Source of the DNA: Fasciolopsis buskii | Taxonomy: Eukaryota; Platyhelminthes; Trematoda; Plagiorchiida; Fasciolidae | Assembly (NCBI GenBank): GCA_008360955.1 | Contig: LUCM01007322.1 | Location: forward strand, 82,761 to 146,760 | Length of the DNA: 64,000 nt | Reading direction: 5' to 3' | The notes under the pieces: generated by a model | What the model was told of the DNA's origin: nothing | The model's database searches: none | The model's input: the letters and a program-made list of their open reading frames with translations, nothing else | Shown here: positions 22,464-34,739 of the stretch, one piece after another | How positions within the stretch are numbered: position 1 is the stretch's first letter | Layout of the letters: each line of letters starts with the position of its first letter | Made by a program: the position numbers and the translations under genes

Positions 22464-23979
22464 TTCTTAACGGTTTGTTCAACTTCACCACATGGTGTTA
22501 CACATTCGTACAGTGCTTCCATGGTTTATTAATGCTGAGTTGAGCGGTGATATAACATAATGAATTACTTCATGAAAATATTCAATCTCCTACTACTAAC
22601 ACTTACCAAAAGTGTTTTGTTTGTATTGTACAATAACAAAACAGTAGACTTATCAGAACCCCGCAACCCATTGCATTGAATAGTTGGTAGTGATAACCTT
22701 GCTACTGTTCCGAGTTCCCTATTTTTTATTCAGTTCTGTGCCTAAGCATGCTTCTTTGTCCCTCTGCCTCCCCATAATTCCCCCACTGATAGCGTGTCCG
22801 GTTATTGCAATGGTCCATCGTCAGTGTCGTAATTGATTTTCATATTGGTAGCCAACATTTTTTCAACCATTCTCAGTCGCCTAATCTGGATTCCTTCAAC
22901 GTCTTTACTCTCGTCCCGACTGGCCAACAGACATTTAGCGCCCACAATACGCTGACTCATGGGGGAGTGATGTCTGCTGTCGATGATGTAGGAATTCCGG
23001 ATTACAGTCGTGATGGCGACCAGTCAACTGCACCTTCAACATTGCCGTTTTTACGTCAGTTTCCGCTCCCAACACCGTGTCAAAAATTCATTCTTCGGGA
23101 AAGGTAATCAGTGTATTTTGACAGCATGCAACAGGAAAACCTAAACTAGTGTTTAGCTAATTGCGGTTTATAAAGTCCCGTGTGCAACCATACAGAAGAC
23201 GATATTTATGCAGTATAACCAGATCACATCCAACATATCATCCTGTCCCGGAACAACCATACATTGGTTGTTGTTTGATAAATTTTTCTATCTCTTGTCC
23301 GAGAAGGCAAGACACTTTCTCGATCGGTGTTTATGTTTCACAATTTGGTACATGTGAGCCTAGTAATCCAATACAGACAGTAATGTTCTTTCCCATCTTC
23401 CAAACAGGAACTTCATCGAATTTATTCCCGTAGCCCCAGATGATCCATTAACAAGTTCAAGAAGAAGAGTAAGTGGATCATTACTCTCGTCTTCGTATTT
23501 CTTGTTTATTCGTGCTCTCTATTTTGCATTGGACTGAATGAGTAACGGACTAATGACGTCCAAAGCATCATGACTGAGAGTTGCTGGCATGTCATCCTGC
23601 AAAACTGAAGACCATCATCGAACACCACCTGAACCGAGATTCCGTGTTTCACAAATCCAACTGATGCGTTTTGATAATTTCTGAAGTTGTTCCCGTCCTC
23701 AGCAGATCGATTCTGAAGAAGTCACTGCAGTAGCTGTCCTTCTCGAGGCAAAATATATTGAAGCGCCCACTCTTCCAAGTCTGATCAGATATTGGTTGCG
23801 TCTCCATCGGCCTTCTTGTTTGTCGGTGATCAAGCTGCATGCACATCGCAAATTTGGCTAACATCTGTTTAACCTGTTCCGCCATACTTGCTTAGTGTGT
23901 CATTAACAAGTCACAAAGGTTGAATTAAGGTGAAATGTTTTGCTGGCCAACCTTGAACGACAACCTCCTTCGAAGGTCG
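22353..23979 (-). repeat. Inverted-repeat arm 2 (1,627 bp)
   Basis: Exact reverse complement of 12889-14515 in all segments compared. In this arm the gypsy relic (minus) is continuous with a much longer gypsy pol relic to the right (to about 25860). Arm 2 is therefore probably the source and arm 1 the inserted or converted copy. The left edge lies within the SINE at 22296-22463. Confidence 0.97.
22690..23107 (+). pseudogene. RTE 5' region and endonuclease start, in arm 2
   Basis: The mirror copy of 13770-14180, here on the plus strand. It reads LDSFNVFTLVPTGQQTFSAH and the decayed endonuclease start that follows. The leader from about 22690 aligns with the leader of the copy near 42.5 kb. 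It is truncated after about 100 codons and inactive. Confidence 0.65.
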
Positions 23980-25860
23980 TAGACCTGTATGTCCAACCGT
24001 GGCATTCAATACTTGTGGTAATTCGGATTCCACTACGGCCAAATTAATCTTGACTCTGCCGTTTTCATCCGCGTTCACAAAATTCCTCAACGCTCCGAAT
24101 GCGCATATTTGCTTGCTTTTTTGTGGTTCAACTTTTAATTATACTTAAGCGGATGCAACAATATTGGCCGTAGCCTTCTCGGTGCTCGATGCAGGGGCTT
24201 ACCCATGATCATGAGCAGTGGTCTGTGGTCTTACTTTGTATGGAATTCGCTTAGTCACATAATTCTTGGACTTTACAAGTGTAAGCAAAATTTCCAATAA
24301 GTCTTGCTCGATTTTTGTATACTTCTCCTCGAAAACGGTCAACGTTCATTTGGGAGAAACAATAGGGGGACCATTCTGTTGGAGAACGACTTCGAAACCA
24401 CATTGAATACTATCACAATGTATTCATTGCGGTATCAATGGATCATAGCGACCGAGTTCATGTGGCCTTTACAATAAGCTGTTTTATGAGGTCGAAAGCT
24501 GCGGCCGATTTTATACCCAAATCCGCTTAGTCGGCGGATGAATCGCATCGGTTAATCTACTTCTTCCAAGAATATCCTGAGATAGCTAATCATTCTGTTA
24601 AGACGTAAGACACTTCTCGTACTGCTTGGTACAGGCCCATCAACGATGGCAAGCAATTAATTCGGATCCAGTTTGATTTCCGTGTCCATGAGAGTATGAA
24701 CATGAAACTTCACTGCTGCTTTCTCTTGCTTCAGTTTAATCCCATCTCAGATATATCGCTGCAGGAGGCAAACAAGTCTCACTGTTTCTGAGTATTCTTA
24801 TCAAAATCACAATGTCATCCGCCACGAAAGTTAATCCAGATAAATTTTCTATAGTTTGCAGAATCCTATTCCGAAAAATTGCACTGGATATTTTTAACCC
24901 GAACGTTAGTTGCTTCCATTTGTAATGACCATACGGTGCGTCCACCATCTACAAGTAACTCAAGGCTGTATGCAGTTCTAAGCGTCAAAGCGCTGAGTGC
25001 AGACCAACTTTCCTAAAATGCTACACATTCGATGGCTCAGTTTATCAAAAACGAGTAATACAAAGTGCCTTTGCCCGAATGTTTCGTTTAATGGATTTGG
25101 GTCGATACGAAAGCTTATTTTCCTAAATGTTCCTGTCACTAAAACTATTTAACTCAACCCCTTTATCGGTTCATCAACTTTGCTCGAACTTTTTCTGAGA
25201 ATTCCCAACTCTCGTTCACATCGTTCTCAAACCGAGTATGAAGCACATCTTTTGGTAGTGTTACTGGATTACCAATCTCCTTAGCGTTCCTGGAAGCTCT
25301 CCCAGCTTCCCATAAAAAACGGAAACGCACTTTCTCAGTTTATATCCAACGGTATGAGAAAGAGGAACAAACGACTCATGGTGAGAAGAAATCAAATTCA
25401 ACTTCTGTACAAACTCACAGCGGAGAATAAGGACATAGTTCTGGTCGACAATGAATTTCAAGGCAGAATATTGATTACTTGGGATTGGTAAACTAGAGCA
25501 TTCTCTACCGCTTCGTAGTATTCTTTGCATCATTCCATAGAAGGAGTCTATGTCGGCCTACATTCGATGTCTTATGGAGTATTCAAAGAAACGATTTTTA
25601 TCGACGCCCTGATGTCTAGCTTGAATTTGCGTTCTTCCTCATAGACCAACCTTTTGTTTCGCCGCAGTCTACAATCTATTTATCCACTGTTCGTCTTGTG
25701 AGTTTCGGCCTGCACTGGAGAAATATTTTGACACCGAACAGTTGCGTTTTCTTCACGTATCACACAATCCTCTAGTAAGGACAATTTTGTCTCCCTCTGT
25801 GGCATGCCGTCTGCTACAAATTCGGCATTCCGCCCTCGACTTCAAGCGTTTCTCAGATAC
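23368..25860 (-). pseudogene. Ty3/gypsy retroelement gag-end and pol relic
   Basis: A minus-strand Ty3/gypsy polyprotein relic, readable in the right order. A possible gag zinc-knuckle fragment CRICSRRHATEGD lies near 25830. Then come the post-protease segment FIVDQNYVLILRCEFVQKLN and YKLRKCVSVFYGKLGELPGT (25261-25533 frame), and the reverse transcriptase APYGHYKWKQLTFGLKISSA with catalytic box VADD (24736-24948 frame). The thumb/connection includes KLDPN and LLAIVDGPVPSS. RNase H reads HCDSIQCGFEVVLQQNGPPI then EKYTKIEQDLLEILLTLVKS (about 24430-24260). Integrase as described for arm 1 runs to about 23368. Many in-frame stops and shifts are present, and RNase H starts behind a TGA. No long terminal repeats were found at either side, so the element is truncated or too decayed. 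Only part of it (up to 23979) is duplicated in arm 1. Confidence 0.8.
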
Positions 25861-28400
25861 TGTCATGCGCAGACCACGCTTTTTTGACGTATCTAAGTTT
25901 TCGTTCGCTTTTCGATTGCTTTCTCGCCTCGACGAACACTGATCCACTGCTGCAGTGCGAACTTTGGGATTAAATGCAGCTTTTTTACACAACGGCGTCA
26001 CGTAAAACTTGCACGACTTGGCCACGCACAATGATCGTCTTCAGACAACTGCAAAGATTACTGGACCCAGCAAAGGATGTTAAAGACTAAAAATGAGCCA
26101 ACCAATTCGTCAGATACTTCCATCCGTTTAATGAAAATAGAATGTGCGCACGTCTCATTGCACTGAATGAGGCAGTACCGTTCCAGCTCGAACATCGTCT
26201 TTTATTCACCACCGTCCTCGAACAAAAACCCACTGATGCGAAATGCTGTGGGCTCAACGGTGTGGTGGAACAACGCTAGTTGGATGGCCCTCGTTTCGTA
26301 TACCTTGCCGACAGCGTTCGAAAATCCCCATGCCATGTTCGCCACAGCCTCCAACTGTCGGCTAATCTTTCCGTGTCATCTATTACCAAATGCGCTGGAG
26401 GGTGAATGTGGAGGCGATTAGTCAACTGAGTATACAAAATTTATATATTTATATATATATATATATATATATATAATGCAATTCCAGACTAACAGTCACA
26501 GCCTCTCCTGTCACGGATAAACAGAGAGTGCAACTGATTAGACTTACTCAACTCAACTTTAGTTCAGCTTAAAGGGATCGGTATTCCGTTGAAGAACTGA
26601 AGGATAGACGGGACCAATTGATGATTCGCCTAACAGCTAGCTAACTGAATTCGCGCTTTTGTGCGACCAAATCGCAGAAGACCGAGTAATTTACAATTCC
26701 GGTCAGAACATTGAGAACTTTTTGTAATATCCCCTGGAACGCCACCTCACTCTATCCATCTAGTGCCCAATTTTCTGCATGCGGACACGTACACGGAAGG
26801 GATGAAGAAAATTCAAAGCAAACCAAGGCGGTTCGCTGTCAGAGATTTGAGCTCCAACATCTGATTTAATAATAAAAAACGTTCAGTGGATTTGATGCGA
26901 ACTGTATGGAGGACCTCATAACAACATGAATTCCGAGTGACTAATCGAACATGAGGAAGAACACAAATCAAGTGAGTGATGGCGACATCACAATAAGGAA
27001 CAAATCTAACAAAAGAAGCTCAAAGGAACAAAAAAGCCGATATCTATGACGAAGAAAACAGGGCGGCGTTTGTGACTATTTAACCGAGCATGTTGGTCCT
27101 GTCTAGATTTTAGCCTGGTATAAAATTGCATATCCAATTGGCCTGCGTATCAGTCTTCTTCCAAAACAACGCTACTGTTGTTGGTAGAAAAGTATTTGAC
27201 TATGTAACGTGGGCTGGGCTGACCATAAATTCAGAGTTGTCGCAGACGAGTGTGAACATAATACAATACAAATCCGAAATAACAGCTTCTACATTACTCG
27301 TTATAAAGTGTGAAGCAGGAAGAAAACAGAGAGTAATAATATCGGGATGGTTAAAGTTCGACCGTCTATGAAAAATGCGGTTACCTTCGATTCCGCCCAT
27401 TTGGTTTGGCAAATTGTGGTTTCCTTGCTATTCTTACATGGTGATAGCATTTAGTAATAGAACGAAACAATGAATTTTTCAGTCAGTTGCGTTTCGGACA
27501 CCTAAGGTTTCTGTTTGATATGCGAGGAGCATTTTGACGATTGATTTGATGGAACAATTTGACTACGATGTGCTGCCAGGACAATTGTGCATTCTGTCGG
27601 CGTAAACTGATAGGGAGTGGCATTTTATATCCAAATAAAGTCAACGGTTCCCTCATACATCCAAAATTGGAGGATTTCCAGCAATCCATTGGTTCCAATC
27701 ATCAACTGCGAACCACTGCGCCGTAGATTCAGTTGCCAGTTCATAGTAAAGATTAGTCAAGAGCTGGACGACTAAATGAACAAAAACCGAAAGTTACCAG
27801 ATGTGGTGACCGAAAATCATACACACGATATCTTAAATCTAAGGAGCCGATTGGCCGCAGTTACAACCACCCATCAGGTTAACAAACCTTATACTATCCT
27901 GTCAAATGCGCGCCATGCAACCAGAGCTTCCATTACGCGTCAGGAATGGAAATGAATCACTTAGTTCAAAATTTGGGCTTGTGGCTAGTTTCTGCGAACT
28001 AAACGCCTCCAAGTCCAGAAATACCAGCGGCTTTTCTGGCAATGGCGCTTAAAAACAAAAACACAACGCTAGATTTCAGACGATTCATGCAGCCCTGGGC
28101 CGAACTCGAGCTCTGCTTGTCACTCGTTCACTGATAAATCTTTTAAAGTCGATTGGTATTTTTGTCTTCTTGATTCTCACTCGCATGATAATTTTCAACT
28201 TTGTCCACCGGCTCCTATCTTCGCTTCATTTTGTCACCAATATGTAGCGTCATTCTCACCAAAAACACGAAGCTCAGGATCCAGCTAGCTTAACACGCAT
28301 CAAAACGACTGGTGTCTTCCAGGCGTTGTACTGAAATCAACACCCCTCACTAAGGTACGGACATTTTCAACATAACTAAGCTCGACTGAAGCCCTTCCGA
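25861..28400. other. Unassigned stretch
   Basis: 25861-26420 (minus) may hold more worn gypsy gag, but no motif is clear. Minus frames at 27200-27412 and 27483-27698 have plausible composition without recognisable domains. A (TA)n tract lies at 26450-26475. Confidence 0.35.
26450..26475. repeat. (TA)n microsatellite
   Basis: About 13 uninterrupted AT dinucleotides, seen directly, preceded by an interrupted TATATTTA patch. Confidence 0.95.
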
Positions 28401-31246
28401 ACTGGAAACAACTGGCGAACCAAATCTAAAATCAGAATATAATTGAGACGAAATGGAATGCATGACACCCCCCAAGTAATGGCCTCAATGGGATGTATGC
28501 GGTGGGCTCTGAATCAAGCTGGACTTTGATGGTCCTTTTGAGAAACACGCAGTGGTGAGAACGATCGCAGAATCTGAAGCAACTGCAAGCGACCCCATTT
28601 GAGAGAAGCTCGTGGATCCGAATTGGCTTAAATGTCTCGATATCGGTGACTGCCGAAGGACAGAGCACAATGGAAGATTGGCGCCTTTTTGTGCGGTCAT
28701 CTTGTGACGGGCGACGTGAACAGATGTTCGAGGACGAGGGTGGATGCCCAGAACTCCCTATAGGTACTGTCTAGGGAGGCTGGTTAAACCCCGGTTCTAA
28801 ACCAACGGCGTCATACGAAACCTACCCACCGACATGTGGCGGAAGCGTGCGTTGGGTCTCCAAGATGTCTGACCCCGTCCGAGCAATCGCCTGTCCCTAG
28901 TGGGCAAACAGATCTTCAAATCGTCTTACTGTCTTTGTGGGCTAGACCGACTGGTTTGGGATAGGATTCCCTGATTCGACTTTCTGCCTCGGTTTGGCCA
29001 CTAGGTACTAACAAGCAGGGAGGAGTCACAGACAACCTTTGACGTGGAGGTGAAGAATGGGAGAGGTGGCATCTGCGGTGAACTCCGTAGATCTTTTTTT
29101 GCAGCTTTCCTCCGCCATGGTTTAATGTCACTTAAGCTGTAAACGAACCTGTGCTAGCTATACATACATGTTTGCCCTTACAAAATCATTGGACAGTTGT
29201 TTTATTCTTGTTAAAAATCATCCGTGCACAACCACCTCGCTCACACTGCAACGAACGATCACGTCAGCCATTGCGCTGACGGAAAAGATCCTGACCAGTT
29301 TTTTTTAACTTCATCGCACGAAACAGCGCCTATTTCGATGAGTTGGACGTCCATATCGCCGGAAAATCCATTGAAATCATTGTATCCATATTTGCCTTTT
29401 GAACCTCTAGCCCTACCTCCTGATTTTTCCATCCAACCTCCGCATATTTACCGATCCACTCTTATTGGAATGTGTCGCAACACGCCGCATCCTTTCTTCG
29501 GATTCTACCTTGAGTTTCCAAACAAGGGAATGATTTTCAGCCGCACCTATCCAGTCACATACAGTCTTCCTCCACAAAACAAGACCGGCAACAGAACTTA
29601 CAGGAAGCATGCTCCCCGCGACATAACTTTTGACTGCACAGTCAATGCTTTTTATTGTAAATATTTGTAATCAACAGCACTGAGGATTCCTCTACAGATG
29701 CACAAACTTTCCGACAACGTCCATGGATTGCATTATCACTAATGCTTCTGTTCCGCCGAGTTAGAAGAAAATGACAACCCCAAAGCAAGGCCAGTGATGG
29801 AGCCAGCTAAATTCAGTTTGATATGCCAATTGGAGTGAAGCAACGTCTGATACCGCCGTTGTCCACTAGCTAAAATCTTTGTGGACGACTAGCTCTACTT
29901 TTTGTGCGCTTTACGCCAACACCAACTGATGGCGGAGAACCAAAAATCGGTAACTGTTGAACTAATAAGAAGCAGAATTCCATCAGTTCACAACATTTGA
30001 GAAGAAACACTAAACATCTAGTAACCGAAATAATCATCTAAGACTCCCAGAGATTGCATGGATTGGTGCAATCAGATTAAACACGCCGTTTTCATGATAA
30101 CACACGGTATCCGTCTGATTCACCAATGATTTCGCCAGGTCTGCGCAACAAGATTAGTATTATTTTTAAGACGAGATCAGTGGTACAATTAAAACAGGTC
30201 GCATAGGAGAACAAGCCCACCAGCCTGGGGAAAATCGAATGGGAAAAACAGTCCGAATGAGACAACAGTGTGTGCAGGCACTGGGGCAGGCGAACAGAGC
30301 TGGGGCTCAACAATGAAAGTGCAAAAATGCGCTGTACAATCAGTGTGCTTGAAGATTGCGGACTGGAAAAACAGGCACACAATCGTTTTGTAAAGGTCGG
30401 AAAATGAACTTGCTAAAATCGATGATTCCTTTTACAATGAAGTGATCAAAACACCAAATGAAGAATTAAGAGGAAAATGGTGAAAGATTTCCGAAGAGGA
30501 TGTGACTGGAGCAGGAGGGAAGAAAAGAAAATGAGAAGGGGTAGTTTCCAAATGTCTTGTTACATGGAGAGGAAGATCAGAGTACGAATAATTGGGTGTG
30601 ACGTACTCAGCAACTAGGCGAAGGTGTCGTCGTTGCATTCAGAAGAATCAACAAAATAGAACGAAAAAACCAACAGGCTTGGCGCCAAAATCCAGGATGA
30701 AATTACAAGAGAACGAGTTGGGATTCAGTCAATACGCAGGGAACACGTTTAATCTCAAAAGCACTTTTAAATAAATTTTGTTTTTACTTTTCTACCATCA
30801 GGTTGAATGCTGTACAGAGGGCGAGCGCTGGGCCGAACGGAAATTAGTCCGAGGGTTGGAAGGTAGTCCAAATGGAGAACAAATTATACAACGAGGATCG
30901 GTGGGCGATGTACACAAGTGCACAGAAGGTGTAAACACAGAGAAAGTCACAGGCACACTGATGAACGACAAATTGGTCCAGTCTAGTGATAGTGTCGTTC
31001 GGAAGCGAAGGGGAGTGTGGCGACGGCTTTTACATTGAACACAAACGCGCACACTGGAAAATAGCAAAGAGGACCAGGAGAAGATTCTGATCATCAGATA
31101 TGCGTACGTCGGGACTGAGACTTATGAGAGGGATGTATATCACAATATCGATCCAGCACAGTAGCAATCGGACCATATATACGAAAACATCATAGAGGGA
31201 CCACACAAGCCACTGATTGCCGGAAGTTGACGGATGCTCAATATGT
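28401..31246. other. Unassigned region downstream of the PWWP gene
   Basis: Contains the expected 3' side of the minus-strand PWWP gene. No convincing minus-strand polyadenylation signal was pinned down, so the 3' UTR is not delimited. A GC-rich segment at about 28700-29120 may be an unclassified repeat. A 148-codon plus frame at 29224-29670 (starting with GTG, first ATG at 29338) matches nothing I know and has no upstream splice or start context that supports it. Confidence 0.35.
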
Positions 31247-33378
31247 TTACAAGCATGCATCGAAATCAATCTGAAGCTCGTTAGCCACGGAATCTTCAAC
31301 TTCGTCCTCCTCGTCTTCAGAAAATGTAGGCATGTGAGTGACAAAGTCGCCCAAGCCGGAAACATCCAACTGAGGCAATGGGGTCCAAAGTGGCAAACCA
31401 CCTAAAGTGGACAGATCCATTGGCTCCTCTGTTGGATCAGTAGCCAAAGGAATTCCTACTGGGACCTCGGGATGAAAGGTCTGGTCAAGCACAGTCGGTG
31501 GAATTTGTGGACCAGGCTCGGGCAGGCACAAGGTGGCGTTTGAATCAATCACTTCTACGAAATGGTTGTTAGTGGCGGGTAAATTATGCGTATTAAGCAT
31601 TTGTGGCACAGACGCCGGAGGATCGATTGTAGGGCATGGATGTAGTCCCGACCATTGACTATCTGTGCTGGTCGGAGCGGATGCGTGGCTGGGTGGATTG
31701 GAAAATGTTTTTAGGGGAGAAAGATTCGTCATTACATGGGAATCCATGTTAGATTCAGTCCCGGAATGAGCATCAAAACAAAACTTTTTGGCCAACCGCA
31801 CAGCATCGGCGTAACCTTTTACACGTGTGCGCGGATTATACAACTTGTCATAAGTGTCTTTGAAAGGGTACAGCTTTGCACAACTCAAATACGAGCACTG
31901 ATCCCAGGCTAACCAATCCACGCGAGCTGTATAGCCTGCAGCCAATGCAGGGTCCGCCGGTGTAGCGAGAACGGATAGTGACGGTGAGCCAGTGGTGTCA
32001 CTTGGCTGCGAGCTCGGGACGGGGATAGCCTGAGAAAGTTGGTGCACCGTGCGCGCCCAAATAGCACTGACTCGCGAAGGCCAATACGGATAACCAGCAA
32101 GTTTGGCCCAAACGATGTCACCCACGCGGATGCTACCGGAGGTTAACGCAAAGGAAGGCGAGGATGACGTTGAAATAGTCGCCGATGCACGCTGAGAGAA
32201 CTCTCCCCCAGGAGCATCTGCATCACACCAGGACTCAACAATGCGGAATGTTCCGGTAGACTCAACCTTATTTCGACCTCGTCTGGAGCGGCCTGGACCA
32301 ACATCCAGTGGCGCTGAATCACGTCGAAGGCGTATTTTCAAACCACCTGGAACAAACGGTGACTGACTTGGGAGACTCTTTGATGGCCTCAGTTTGCGCC
32401 GGCGTATTACCGCTACACAAGGTTTCGATGACAAGTCCTGCTCGTGGGACTGACTCGCAGTTGACTGAGAAAGCGAACACAATGACAGTGTAAGTGTGAG
32501 ACGACCGTGCTGTGACTGATTGCGCTTGTTAGAACCAACGGAATTTCGTCGAACTATCCCTGTTTGCCGTTTCTGACGAGGCTGCTTAGCACGAACCGAG
32601 TTGCCAACAACATTTGTATTGGATTCTGTGCCTGAGGTAAAAGATGTCGCCTGTTCTCTTACCGCTTTATTGGTTGTTATTTTTCGTCTCCCAGAAACAG
32701 CTGTGAGATTTCGCTTAGGAGCAACACCATTCATACTCTCCTTTGCTGTAGGTAGGGTTCTATTGACTTCCAATGATTTGACAGTGGGAGGATCCTCCGC
32801 AGGACCACCGATCACAGGATGCTTTACCAACTGCATTTCGGCCAGGCTAGGACTAGTATTAGAACTCGCACTTCCAGTTGTGAACCCATGCCCGGAATTC
32901 GGTGGTGTGTGACTGTACAGGCTGCTGCTTGTATTTGTAAGTGATGAAGACAAAGTGGCGGACAAGCCTTGGACACTACTCACTGTTGATGGCGAACCAG
33001 AAATATACGCAGAATGAACAGGTGATGCACAGAAAGAAGTGATGCCTATGGCTGACACCGGCTGAAAAGGGAGTGAGTCGGGCCCAGCGAAGTCTATGCA
33101 GTTGATCGACGTGAATTCCGTCGGCGTGGGCTCCGCGGAGGACAGTTCGTTTGGCTTGGTAATTCCAGTCAAAGTTTGGTCTTTGGTCAACCACATGTGC
33201 TTTGGCTTCTGATAGCCCAGTAATCGAGTGCTATTCGGATCTTCAATATCCCGGAATTCATAAACGTTACAGTGTAGGAGTCCGTTGTACTCAATCTCCG
33301 TGGTATCTTGTTGCGGAAGCTCGGAAACCAGAGTTACATTGGACAATTGGGATGACGGTTTCATGAAAAAGGAAGCAT
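31247..33378 (-). CDS. PWWP-domain nuclear protein, probable 3' coding exon (705-residue open frame)
   Basis: The only well-supported host gene. From the ATG at 33364 the frame stays open for 705 codons to the TAA at 31247. The PWWP domain spans about residues 412-530: VGDIVWAKLAGYPYWPSRV (the motif is P-Y-W-P, not P-W-W-P), then ARVDWLAWDQCSYL, then LYPFKDTYDKLYN and a closing helical part. A Ser/Pro-rich insertion of about 40 residues (445-485) sits between the beta-strands. PWWP domains bind methylated-lysine nucleosomes and DNA, so a chromatin role is inferred. Residues 100-175 are Ser/Thr-rich; 220-290 and 318-366 are basic (for example RRRKLRPSK, SRRGRNK), fitting DNA contact; the C-terminus is acidic (FSEDEEDEVED). 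The A-R-V-x-W and K-L-x-P-F spacing resembles PWWP2A/B, but an HDGF- or NSD-type relation is not excluded. The frame stays open upstream to a splice-acceptor-like cctaatgtttcag ending at 33379, so earlier exons may exist. Confidence 0.88.
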
Positions 33379-34739
33379 CTGAAACATTAGGAAAACGACA
33401 AGTAAGAGAAGCGAAATTCCACGCCGTTCATTTCCAATACCTCAACCAATATTCGGCAAAGCTGCAAATACATATATATAGATATATACATATATGTAAA
33501 TTGCCAGTAGTATTTGGATGAATGAATAAAATTTCCAGGGAGGCACACGACCGGTTTTGCGGCCATTGCAGCCCGTCAGGTATGCATACACGGTACTCTC
33601 GTCCAAACATCCTTATACTTGTGCATTCCGAATTGGTATGCTGCACCAGAATCTAAGTTGCATGAAAGCTCTTCACTGAAGAGTCTACATAATCCCTAAA
33701 ATGAACCGTGGATTATATATATATATATATAATGTTTAGGCGAGGGACTACCGGATAACCAAAGCTGCGACAATAACTAGGAGACCGTTCGTTCTTCCAG
33801 GGAGATTTTGCTTTCTCGTCCAGAAACTATTTACACTGTCTTCAATGTGAATCACTGACAACAAGTTCGCTCGTCTATCTGTTTTCATGGGCAGGCCTCA
33901 AAACAGCGCTTTTAGTCGATGAAATATGAACAGATTTAGCATTCGTGTTTACTGTATCACAGAATATATCAAACAAAACGAACAACTGTTAAAATATGAT
34001 GTACAGCCTGTGGTTCAAAACACCTGCCTGACAGGACGCTTAATGTCAAGAACACTTTTTGACTGAACCGATATATACAAATCACAACGTCCTTCGTCGG
34101 GAAAAAGCGAAATTCGATTTGTTTAATAATCAATATTTTACCATTTACCACTATGGTGCTGGCACAAGTTTTCATGATCACGAAAACAAAGTTAGAACCG
34201 ACTACCATCGATCCCAGTGAGGATATGCGGTGATCCACTTTAGATCACAAATCACTTTGGTTGCAGGTGTCCCATCCACACTGGTTAATCTGATTAGGCC
34301 GTATTGTGCTGCAACAAAAGCACGTGCTAGCACTCACGGCGAAGAAACAGTCATACAAATTGAAATAAAGGGTGGAACGAGGCTGCCAGTCATCACGCGC
34401 TGTTCAGCTTGGTTGTAGGTCGGGCTGCACAACAGGCAACGAACGGTTATCATGGGTTAGATTACTTTCATATTGAGCGGATAAATACGCTCCGAATATT
34501 GGTCTGGAAATAAATACCATACTATTAAGTCAGGTAAACCCAGTCCTATAGGTGAATGATCAAATAAAACCATCACGGATTTCGAGCTCCTCGGTTCTTT
34601 TATGCTAATAAACGAACAAGTTGCAGATAATGGTAAATGGCAAATTAACGCGAGTCGGAAAGATTTCCTAGGGCATCAAGACAACCTCTGGCATCGAAGC
34701 AGGACAGGTCTTACAACCAAACACAGGATGATCAACAAG
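33379..34739. other. Upstream side of the PWWP gene; no exon recognised
   Basis: If the PWWP frame is spliced, this is intron or promoter. It contains AT-rich simple sequence (about 33470-33495 and 33714-33731) and no recognised coding exon. No promoter element could be supported. Confidence 0.35.
33714..33731. repeat. Short (TA)n microsatellite
   Basis: Nine uninterrupted TA dinucleotides, seen directly. Confidence 0.9.

Noticed and set aside
23368..25860. Long terminal repeats flanking the gypsy relic
   Set aside because: I compared the sequence near both ends by eye and found no direct repeat; the element is truncated.
5436..26475. CRISPR-like or other spaced repeat array
   Set aside because: The only tandem repeats are (TA)n microsatellites and a short 6-bp repeat; there is no repeat-spacer structure.
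29224..29670. 148-codon plus-strand open frame
   Set aside because: Needs a GTG start, no homology recognised, no splice or promoter support; kept only as a note.
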